Origin: Dermatemys mawii
Lineage: Eukaryota > Chordata > Testudines > Dermatemydidae
NCBI GenBank assembly: GCA_007922305.1
Contig: ML677335.1
Coordinates: forward strand, 14,227,734-14,291,733
Length of the DNA stretch: 64,000 nt
Direction: 5' to 3'
Shown piece after piece: positions 38,601 to 50,200 of the stretch. Below the pieces are notes generated by a model. It saw nothing but the letters and a program-made list of their open reading frames with translations, was not told the origin of the DNA and ran no database searches. Numbering within the stretch: the first letter of the stretch is position 1; each line of letters opens with the position of its first letter. The position numbers were made by a program, and so were the translations under genes.

Positions 38601-41600
38601 TATACAGCTTGTTGATGTGGCTAGGATACAGCACAAGAGAAATAGCATAGATGACAGTGGATGTGTTTGTGTGCAGCGTGTAATAGCAACAGCGCTATTA
38701 TGGTCCTGGAAGGTGAGAACAGATAGTAAGGGCCTGCCTTCCTACCCTAGTCCTGAGCAGAGTGAGAGTCACTGTATGCGTAGTGCCTCGATAGTGTAGA
38801 CGTGTTTTGTCATTTGCTTTGTCTTATCAGGTTACAAGTCTGTGTGTAGTGGTTTTATTGAAAGTGTCTTTTGAAATAACAAGTGCAGTGCAGGCATAGA
38901 ATACTGTACAAACGCTGACAAAGCTATTATGCATGTTCGAACCACTTGGGTCTGGGAGTCCCTTTTTCTGCAGTAAATGTTATAAAATCCAAGTACAAAT
39001 CAAGTATTATGGATGAAAATCTGGAGGCTGAGTGTAGATGTGTGGTCACTAAGAATTATATACCAGATTTCAGGGTTATGGTACAAGAAAAAGAATGAAA
39101 AGTGTCAACGGAAGTAATTTTTTGTGTTCGTAATACCTAATATTTTTTGTAATATCTACTTGTTTGATAAAAAAAAAATTTGAAATGCCATAGTATGCTT
39201 TTAATCCTTTTATAATGAATAAGAAAAACTAAAAACCACAGGTGTGGCTAGCATTGAATTTCTATTGGGCACCACTGGTCTACAGAATTGCATGGTGTTA
39301 TGTGCTATACACTGATTTCACTGTGATCATTGTGAAACTGTTCCTAGATCTTGGATGTCAATGTTGATCAAATGTTTGCATAGATACCATGATATGTGTT
39401 TCTAATGTACACACTTTTTTTTTCCTCCCTCAAGGTGTGGCTGGAACTTTTAAACAAAGCATCAGTACAATACGTGGTAGCAGCGGCTTGTCCATGGATG
39501 GGAGCCTGGCTCTGCTTAATGATGCAGCCTTCTCACTTGCCTATTGATTTAAATATGTTGCTAGAAGTAAAAGCCAGATCAAAGGTAAAAAAAATAAAAT
39601 AAAATAAAACCTTTGTGGGAAATCAGTACTCACTGGTTTCATTGAGGTATTGTGGCAAAACTGTGACTGGCCTGTGTAGAAAGGAAGGAGAGTATATTGC
39701 CTCCAAGACTCCGTGGGCATTATTACCATATAGGTGGAACTATTAATCCCCCGCAGCAGCCTGCAGAGTAGTTCCACATACTTGTGTATGTGGCCATTCA
39801 AGGAAATACAGTCCCTACTGGGGTTCCACTTGCAGCAGTACAGTTTTGCATCACTCAGACACAAGTCAGTACCTAAATGGCACAACTTGGCCCTATATAA
39901 GAACTTGAAAATGACAATTTATTTTGTTAAGCTTTGATGCTAATGCTATAGAGATATGGCACAATTTTTCTTCTTTATATAAATAACTTTGTCAAGGCCA
40001 AATACAAATGTAGGCAATAAAACCTATTGTGCAATTAATCAAAGCTGTTTAACTAAAAGTAATTTAAACATTTAGTTCACTCAGAAATGCATCAGAGCCT
40101 GTCTGGCAGATACTCTAATTCTCCATGTAATAAATACTCCTTAGATCAGGTCTATACTAAAATTTGTCAATCAGGGCTGTGAAAAATTTTGCACGTAGTG
40201 CACTGTAGTTAGGTCAACCTAACCCCTGGTGTAGATGAAATTAGACTGATGGAAGGAGTCTTCAGTTGACATAGCTGCCACTTTTCAGCATTGATGTTAC
40301 AGGAGTTGTAAGTTGATGGAAGAGGTGTTGCTGTTGATGTTGCTTACATCTATGTAGGAAGAGTCTATTCTTCTGTGCTGCTGTAGCGTACCTTTACCCA
40401 TCTGTGGATGGATAACCTATGCACTGCTTCTTGTAAACCCTCCGCTGTTTTATAAGATTCTAGATACTTCTTATTTCAGCATGTTTTCATATCTGATCTG
40501 TAGTACCTATGTGTATCATTTCTCCAACTTCTGTTTTGCAGAACTGAGTCTGCTTTCTCAGGATTACTTTACTCATGAGAAACTGTCATATGGTGTTTTT
40601 CTTTTCCACTTGTTCTGGCCCCAGATTCAAACTGGGGGTCTAAAACCATGCTGGCTTAGATAAGATAGTCCATATCTAACCAGGCCACACCTTTAGCAGT
40701 TCAGGGCCTGCTAAAGTTCATAGTCATCTATCCAGGATTTAAGCACCTTCAGAAGTCACTATCTGTGGTTGAGATCCTGGATTAATGTACAATCAAATCT
40801 GGTGTAGATATTTGCCATATCATTGCATAGAATAATTATGAATTCTCATTGCTGTATTAAATTGTACTTTTTTTTGTCTGAAATACAGAAAACTTTGGAA
40901 AGCAAAACAGAGAAGATTTCTTACTACTTCTGTATTTATTCCACAGGAAAAAGCAGGTGGCAAGCTGCGTCAGGGTCAAACCCAGAACAAAGAAGTGATA
41001 CAAGAGTACATTGCTGGTGCAGACAGCATTACAGAAGATCTGGCAACCAGGGATTATGTTGTTATGCGAGCCCGGGTGATGGCAGCAAAGTCAGTTTGTG
41101 GAAAATAGGAAAAAAAAATAATTTGTAAAATTTTTTTGCTAAAATCTAACTTTATCGGAGACATTTAACTTTGTCTTTAAAGTGTGAACCAAGGAGTGAG
41201 TGTTACTGTAACACTTGTTTGTTTGTTTTTCCCCCCCCCTATCTTTTGTCAAGGTTGTTAGGAGCACTTTGCTGCTGTATTTGTGATCCAAGTGTAAATA
41301 CCGTTCCTCAAGAAATAAAGCCAGCTGAATCACTAGCTCAGCTATTGCTTTTCCATTTGAATTCAAAATCTGCCTTGCAGAGGATTAGTGTTGCATTAGT
41401 AATCTGTGAGTGGGCTGCATTGCAAAAGGTAGGATGCTTTTTACAGCAAAAGTGAAATTAATCCAGTTTGTTTTCTGAAACTTAATACTGTATTTTTATA
41501 CTGTTAAATGATTAAATCTGACAAGTGAAGCAATGGTATAGAATGATTCTGAATTATTTTAAAGTTGTCTAAAAGGCAATTGTGTGCTTCAGTGAATGTG

Positions 41601-44178
41601 TTGAGGGTGGTTCTACAAATATTGACTCTAGATGGATTCACTGATTTTTTTTTTTTTTTTAAAAGACAGCCAAGTATTTTGTATAAATATATACTATCCT
41701 TTTGTTGTGATTTTGTTCTTGTTTAGTAGGTTGTCTTCCATCCATGTAAAATTGGGTGTTAAACCTACTTGGAAAAACTTTTTCCATTTATACAGTCCTG
41801 ATACTTAATTTTCATAAAATGTTAGGACCATTAACTGTTTTCATGGTATAGTGAAGTTTGTGTGCACAAAGTCATTTCTGTCACTTTAAGTCTTCCTATG
41901 TTAAAAGCTTTAAATATTTTTGTTCAGGAACATCTAATTTATTAGCAGAGTTCAGTTGTGTTCCGTAATCTTTAATTGAACAAAATAACCAGTATGAACA
42001 CCTTGAAGATCTGAATTGATTGACTTGTTTTGTCTTAGGAATGTAAAGCTGTGGCCCTTTCTGTGCAGCCCCGCTTACTTGAAGTTCTTTCTGAGCACCT
42101 CTATTATGATGAAATTGCTGTTCCTTTTACACGAATGCAGAATGAATGTAAACAACTCATTTCGTCACTCGCTGATGCACACATTGACATTGGGAGCAGA
42201 GTGAACTACAGTGTGTTTACAATAGATCAAGCTAATGAACTGGTGAGTAAATCTAAATGACGAGGTAGCTTCTAGTCCTAATTTTCAATGTACTATGTAA
42301 TAATTCTGAATAATTTTAATAGTTTTGAGAAGTCCATACATATATTGTGACTTAGTTGATTTTTTCTGGCATAAGAAGAGAAATGATGTTCATTATATGT
42401 GCACAGAAGAAGATGAACCAAAAGATTAGCAGCATGATATTTTTTTCATTTAAATATATATCTTACAAAATTATAGAGGCAGCATTTTAATCCACCTACT
42501 GGATTCACTATCAAAATCCTTTTAGGTCAAGACTTTAAAAGACACTTATGCAGTCATGTAATTGAGGCTGATAGAAAACCTGGATTTGCATATTTCCTAA
42601 GAAGGGTAATTTTTTTTTTTTTTTTTTTTTTTTCCTTCATGATTGCATATGTTCATTCCACCTTTTGGCTCTGGTATGCTGGTTGTGCGCACAGTTGAGA
42701 TTTTTCCCTTAACAGAACTTGTCAGGGTGTCACATGCCCTCTACCTGATGGTATAAAAGGAAGGAACTGCTCCAGACTCTCCCCAGTTCCTTCTCACTGC
42801 CCTCTAGGACTGCCAGTCCAAATATTGTGGAGAGTCAGCACTGATTCACTTTCTCTGTGCTGAGGAACACGCACAGACCACATTCCTTGAAGAAGCCATG
42901 CTCCTCTAGAAGGTTGAAGTCCCCGTAACTATTCTCCAGTGAACCAAGCAGAAGGATGAGGTGGAGGATGAGACAAAGTAAAGCTTCCTTTTGGGAAGAA
43001 GTGCTCCCCATTACAAACCTCTTCTTTCATTTAATGATTACTGAGACCAGCCTGCCACTTCAGTACTGACCCCTTCAATGCAGAATATATCTTGGTACTG
43101 ATGACCTTGGAGGGCTGTCCAGCAGCATGGGACCTGTTCTGTATCTTGGAACTGGATTCTCCAGTAGCACAGTAAACAAACTAGCCAGTACTGCTTGATC
43201 TCAGGCTTCATCTTGAAACTAAGGCCTGGTCTACGCTACGCTGTAAAGTTGAATTTATCCGCGTTAAATAGATCCTTCCGCTTTGCTGTCCTCACTACAA
43301 TGCCATTTAGGTTGACCTAAAAGGGTCTTTAAATTGATTTCCAAACTTCTGCCTGACAAAGGGAGTAGTGCTGAAATCAACGTTTTCAGGTCAAACTAGC
43401 CTTAGAGAGGACGCAATTCGAAGTTACCAGCCTCCGGGAGCTATCCCAGAGTGCTCCAGTGTGACCGCTCTGAACGCGGATGCACTGGGCAGTTAGAGCC
43501 CCGGGAACTTTTGAATCTCACTTCCTCTTTCACTAGCGTGGCAAGATCTCCTCCTCCTCCTCCTCCTGCACAGCTCACCATGCAGAGCCCACCAGCACAA
43601 GAGAGCATGCAGTCCCAGAATCAAAAAAGGGCCCCAGCATGGACCCCAAGGGAGGTGCTGGATTTGATCACCCTGTGGGCGGATGAATCCGTGTTGATAG
43701 AACTGTGATCCGAAAAAAGAAATGCCAGTACATATGCCAAAGTCTCCAAGGGCCTGATGGAGAGAGGCCCACAACAGTGCTGTGTTAAAATTATGGAGTT
43801 GAGACAAGGCTTTCAGAACCAAATAAGCCAACGGACGCTATGGGTCACAGCCCAAAACATGCTGCTTCTAGAATGAGCTGCATGCCATTCTAGGGGGGTG
43901 TGCCACAACTACCCCACCTGTGTCTGTGGACTCCACCGATGGGGTGATTGTCAGCATGGCAGAGGATATGCTGCACGAGGAAGAGGACTCTGACCATGAG
44001 GAATCTACAGAACAGGCAAGCGGAGACGCTTGTCTTCCCGAAAGCCAGGAGCTGTTGAATACCCTGGAGCCAGTAACCTCCCAGCCCTCCCAGGAAGGTA
44101 TCCTGGATGGGGAAGGCGTGCAAGACAGCCCTGGTGAGTGTCCCTTGGTCAATGGAGTGCCCACTTGATAAGCTCTTG

Positions 44179-44223
<45 letters not shown>

Positions 44224-47200
44224 ATATAAAAAATATAATTTTTTAATGATTACTGTTGCACCCCAAGTCCTCAGGGCAGAGTGTCTGTATCTTAAAAGAT
44301 ATCCTCCCAGCAGTTCCCTGAGCTTTTTGGGGGGCCTGGGGGATAGGAGTAGGGGAGGGGGTTTGAATCTGGAGGGCAAGCAGCATCTGGGATTGTGTGC
44401 CCATGTGTTCTGACCACAGTGAGGGAGTGGGGCACAGATGCCATGCTGTAACCGTCTGGCGAGCAGGAATCTTCCCCAATACCAGCCAGGCATGGGGAGG
44501 CGGGGTGCAACTCTCATCACAGAGAACTTCCTTTTTAAAAAAAAAAAACCATCACTCACCCTTTTTTCATCCTGGAAAAACTACTTCCAGCTTCCCCCTC
44601 TCATCCGCATCCCACAGGTTCACACAAATAAGGTGGTGAAAAAACGCATGCGGGATGAGATACGCATGCGGGATGAGATACTCATGCACTTTTCCCACAC
44701 AGAGCAGAGCTTAGGGCTTGGAGACAGTCAATGCTGGACTGCTGGAAAGCGGTAACTGAGCATGAGGCAAGAAGGAATGAGAGGGAGCAGAGAAGGGACG
44801 AAAGGGAGCAACAGAGGGACAGGAGAGAAGGCAGGAATTGCTCCTCTGTCTTCTGGCAGAGCAAACCGACATGCTCTGGCTGCAGGAAAGGCAGCTGGAG
44901 CAAAGGCCGCCACTGCAGCTCCTCTGTAACCCCGCCCCCTCCTCTCCAAGTTCCCTAGCCTCATCGCCAGCACTCCGAAGAACGTGGGGGGGCAGGGTTT
45001 GGGCACCTCGCCACTCCACCCCAAAGGACCACCCAAGAACCAGAAAGGTGTCACTCCCAAAGTTGTGACTTGTTGTGTGTTCCTCTCGTCCCCTCACCTG
45101 CCACCCCAGCTGGTGCTTACTCCCTCACCCACCCCTTCCAGTGCTACATTTGCAGTAATCCCTCCATTTCTGTGGCCCCTTAATAAAGAATGCATGGTTT
45201 TCAAACGACGACTTATTGCTCAGCAAGCGATGAGGGAATGTGGGAGGGCAATTGGCTGAAAGTTCAGTGCAGGGGAGCAGGACAGAGGAAAAGGACACGT
45301 AGAAGTAAAAAGTTTAAAAGATTTAGCCTGAGCATGGGGGTGGAAACCAAGTGAAGTCTCACACTATAGTTTCCCCTGCTATGAAACTAGTTGTCAAGGC
45401 TTCTCTGATGCATGCCGCATCAGGGGGTTCGTTCTAACCACCCTGGTGTCTGGCTGTGCAAAATCAGCGGCCAGGCAGTCTGCCTCAACCTTCCAACCCA
45501 CCATAAATGTGTCTCCCTTGCTCTCACAGAGATTGTGGAGCATGCAGCAGTAACAATGGGAATATTGCTTGCGCTGAGATCTGAGCGGGTCAGTAAGCTG
45601 CGCCAGTGTCCCTTGGGATGTCCAAACGCACACACTCCCACCATTCTTCATTTGCTCAGTCTGTAGTTGAACAGCTAATAGGCATATCTCCATATATTAT
45701 TATAATCTCGTAGAGCTGGAAGGACCTTGAAAGGTCACAGAGTCCAGGCCCCTGCCTACACTAGCAGGACCAAGTACTGTCCTCTGACAGATTTTTTTGC
45801 CCCAAATTCCTTGAGGGGGCCATTTAGGGTTGAACTCACAACCCTGCATTTAGCAGGCTAATGCTCAAACCACTGAGCTATCCCTCCCCCCCACACTCCT
45901 TACTATTATCCAGGGCACCTGTGTATGGCTTCATGAGGCAGGGCATTAATGTGTAGGCTGGGTCCCCAAGGATAACAATTTGCATTTCAGTATCCCCAAC
46001 AGTAATTTTTTGGTCTGGGAACAATGTCCCTTTCTGCAGCTGTTTAAAAAGGCTAGAGTTCTTAAAGACACAAGTGTCATGAACCCTGCCTGGCCAACCC
46101 ACGTTGATGTTTGTGAAATGTCCCCTGTGATCAACCAGCATTTGCAGGACCATGCAAGGGGAAAAGTACCCCTTGCAATTTATGTACTCACAGCGCTGGT
46201 GGTCCGGTGCTAGAATAGGGATATGCGTTCGGTCTATAGCCCCACCACAGTTAGGAAACCCCATTGCTGTAAAGCCATCCCCTACGGCCTGCACATTTCC
46301 CAGAGTCACTACCCTTGATAGCATCAGTTCAGTGATTTGTGTTGGACACTTGTATCACTGCAGCCCCACTGTAGATTTACCCACTCTAAACTGATGGCTG
46401 ACTGACCGATAGCTGTCTGGTATGGCAAGCTTCCACAGGGTTGTTGCCACTCTTTTGAACTGTGAGGGCTGATCGTATCTTGGTATTCTGGCAGTTCAGG
46501 ACGGGGGAAAGCAAGTCACAGTTCCATAAAAGTGCCCTTATGCATGTGAAAGTTTCTGAGCCACTGGGAATCATCCCAGACCCGCAGCACTATGCGGTCC
46601 CACCAGTCAGTGCAAGTTTCCCGGGCCCAGAATCTCCATTCCATTGCATGTGCCTGCCCCATAGCCACCAGGATCCCTAAGGTGCCGGTGCCACTGCATT
46701 TGGGGAGGCTTGTGTCCATGTCCTCACTCTCGTGACTGCCCTACCTTCGCGTTCTTGCACGGGTTTTCCCTTTCTGCATACATTGAACAATAATTTGTGA
46801 GCTGTTTACAATGCCCATAACTGCCGCAATGAGCAGAGCAGGCTCCGTGCCTGCACTACTATGGCATCTGCGTGGGCAGTCCATGGAAAAGGGCACAGCT
46901 GGCTGTGGAAGCATTCAGCTAAGGAAGAAAGGAGAAAGACGAAAGAAAAGATGCCACTCAATGGGAGCTGCAGAAGCTGCCACTCTTGACATTTTTTACG
47001 AGTGCCTGGAACACAGCAAGAGAGCAAGCGACTTGAGAGCAGAGTTCTAGCAGGAGCAGTGGCTGGCTGACCACCACTCTGTCTGCTGAAAGCAGTATGG
47101 CATCTGCAGGCACGAAATGGCAGTCTGCCGTACCTACCCAGAGAGTCAATGCACCGCTCAGAGTCAATGCTAACCATGGAACTATGAACGTGATCTGCCG

Positions 47201-50200
47201 AATTAGCCCACTTACTGGGGGACACACAATCGAATGTACACCATCGGCTTTCCTAATGCTAACTCTAGAAAGTCGACGTTAGCTCATAGTGTAGACAAGG
47301 CCTTACAAAGACTGGTTCAACCCTTGATATCATGGTCACAGTCAAGGACATCTCGGACCCACGCTTTTCTGCTGTCTTGGAAAGACATTGTATGCCTTCC
47401 CTCTCGTTCCACTTCTTCCAAGAGTTTTGCTCAAGCTGGATTATGCTCATGCGATTCTCCTAGCACTGGTGTGCCCTCACCAGCATTGATTCTCCATTCC
47501 GCTGGGCTATGAGGTTGGCAATGTACCCCTGTCTGAAAAGGTGGGTAGCGCACTTTAAAAGACCTCATGAAGTTTCCACACCATTTCTGGCTTAATACCA
47601 AATAGCAGTCCTTTGTAGAGCTGCAACTTGGCCATCAGTGCCTAGTTTTACTACTCATTACACTGTATCTCAGCATTCCAGAGAAGATGCCAAGGTTGGA
47701 TGAGTAGTTCTTCAATTCTTGTTCAAATAGATTCTGAAACCCACCTCCCATTTGAACTACTTGGGAGCCATCTAAAGGGGGATGTGCAATCATTCGACAA
47801 ATAACACTTACTAACCTGTTCTGTAACTGTTCGGTTTTTGAGATTTCATATGTCCATTCCACAATCCACCCCCTTCCCCTTTTGTATCGGTCTGTCAGGT
47901 AGGAAGACACTGAGTGGGCTGTGTGGTGGCTCTGCCCTTTATACCATTGCTCAGTATCAGAGGGCTCATGCATTGCCGCAAAAGATGCCATTTGGGGGAG
48001 GGGTGAAATCTGACTCTAGTGCACTGGGCATGCGCACACACCTGAAGTGGGATGGACATAAGCAACATATCTCAAAGTATAACAGTTACAGTATGCTACA
48101 GTACTTATTCAAGTTTAGTAACTTGATTTTTGATTTTGGGGGTTTTTTTGCTAATGGGTTGGTGAGGAGAGAACAAGGCCAGTAAGAACACACAATAGCT
48201 TTGGTTAGATGTTCATGTATTACTATGTTGAGGATTTCATTTAAAAACCTCAGACCAGGCTGTATTCTCTTCTTCCCCATAATTTAGTACATAAGTACAT
48301 TGTGGTAGATTTTATGATTGTTGATCAAGGAAACTTCACTTGAAAATGCTTTTTTGCACAAAGCATTTGTGGTCAACATCATGCATCTTTGGGCAGTAAC
48401 ACAATTTAAAAGCCTCATAAATTTTTTTCCCCATGGTACTTACAGTAGCAATCTTAAGGTCATATTGTGTGTGAGGGTTTTTGCCAGATCTCAGACATGG
48501 ATGTTCATTGATTTGCATATAAAGATTTTTGGAGTATAAAGCTTGAATACACCATTAGATTATCTAGTCTGACCTCCTGTGTATCACAGACAATTTAAAT
48601 TTAAACCCACTTATTCCTGTGTCGAGCCCACTAACTTGTGTTTAACTAAAGCATGCCTTCCAGAAAATCATCCAGTGTTGATGTGAAGATTCTAAGAGGT
48701 GGAGAATCTGCCACTTCTCTTGGTTGTTCCAATGCTTAGGCATGATTTTTTGACAATGGTTATTTCTAATTTTAATTTCTGTTGGGCTTAACTTTCTGCC
48801 ATAGGTTCTTATGTGTCTCTGCTTAATTAGAGCCCTTTAGTATGCAGTACTCTTTCCCCATGCAGGTGCTGAGATACTAATCAAGTCACCTCTCTATTCT
48901 TTTCAATATATTAAACAGATTGAGCTCTTTAATAATCTCTCTAAGGAATTTTCTCCAGGCCACTGGTTCTTTTCTTAACCCTCTCCAGTTTTTCAAACTG
49001 AACTGTACATGTATTCCAGTATCCCTCTCACCAATGCCATATACAGCGCTAAAATTACCTCCCTACTTCATAGTCACTGTTCCTCATTAATATTGCCAAG
49101 AAGCAAGTTAGTCCTTTTTGCCTCAGTGTCATGCTGGGAGCTCATATTGTTGCTTGTCCACTATGACTTCTAAATCCTCCTCAGAATTATTGCTTTCCGG
49201 GATAGTCTCCCATTCTGAAAATGTGGTATGCGTCCAGGAACAAGGAAATGCAGAACTTTGCATTTGATTGTATTAAAATGTATCCTGTGTGAAAGGATGT
49301 GGATTACCAAGTGATCCGGCTTGCTCTGTGACTAATCTGTCCCCATTTATCATTGTATTATCCACGTATTTTATCAGCAGTGATTTTATATTTGTTTCCA
49401 GATAACAGACAAATATTCTAATAATATTTTAGGCTCGAACAGATACCTGAAGAACCTCATTAGATACATGCCTATATGATGATGATTTCCCATTGACAAC
49501 TACTTTGAGACCTACCAGCCAGTTTTTAATCCATTTAGCCTGTGTCTTTAGTGATTTTTGTTGTGCTAACTTCTTATTCAGAATGTAGTGAAATACTAAA
49601 TCAAGGTATATTACATCTACGCAGTTAGCTTTATTAACCAAGCTTGTCATTGCAGAGAATGAAATCAGATGCATTTGACAAGACCTTTTTTTACCCTAAA
49701 AAAAGTTGAATGGTATTAATTTCCATCCTTAATCTTTCAGTTGAATACCATTTCAACTTTTTTCATTATTTTGCCCAGGATTAATGTCCAGCTAACTGGC
49801 CAATACCTACCGGAGTCGTCTGTGTTTTGTTTCTCCCTTTTTAATATTGGCATTCTTCCGGGCATCTGGAATTTTTCTGGTATTCCAAGATTTATTAAAA
49901 ATTAACATCAGCAACCAGATCTCCTCAGCCAACTCTTTTATGGGACTCTTGGTGTAAGTTATCTAGGCCTGATTTAAAAACACTTTTATCCCTAGTAGAA
50001 GTTGTTTAAACCTCCTTAGTTACTAATAGACAGGAAAGCACTGCATCATTCTCTGATATGAATATCTCATTCTGCTGCTTTACAAATGCAGCACAAATAT
50101 TTAGTGAAAGCTTCTGCATGCTGTCTCATTATTAACAATATTATTTTTCATTTAGTAATGAGTTCTGTCCCACAGAGTAAGTGCAGCCAGATTTCCTATT

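Larger units (their letters stand above)
43221..47304. mobile_element. PIF/Harbinger transposon, near full length, two genes
   Basis: The inverted ends AAGGCCTGGTCTACGCTA and TAGTGTAGACAAGGCCTT enclose 4.08 kb. A Myb/SANT-like gene lies on the + strand (43580-45068) and a DDE transposase gene on the - strand (46719-45394), in convergent order. Both are broken, so the element is inert. A SINE sits inside the transposase gene. The flanking bases are TAA on the left and TTA on the right, so the 3-base duplication expected for Harbinger is not clean. Confidence 0.9.
42640..48110. mobile_element. DIRS-like retroelement relic, split by Harbinger
   Basis: The outer parts (42640-43220 and 47305-48110) look like two halves of one element interrupted by the 4.1-kb Harbinger insertion. 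The right end ACATATCTCAAAGTATAACA followed by GTTACAG resembles the end of the 63.4-kb relic (ACATCTCAAAGAACTCAGTT). The left part GGTATAAAAGGAAGGAACTG has a promoter-like TATA box. No intact coding region. The family call is inference. Confidence 0.45.

Noticed and set aside
43493..45097. Minus-strand frames across the Harbinger Myb-like gene
   Set aside because: Shadows of the plus-strand Myb/SANT pseudogene; the minus frames show no known motif.
45826..45896. tRNA gene on the minus strand
   Set aside because: A and B boxes are present, but the cloverleaf is imperfect and the sequence runs on into a CR1-like tail, so it is a SINE head.
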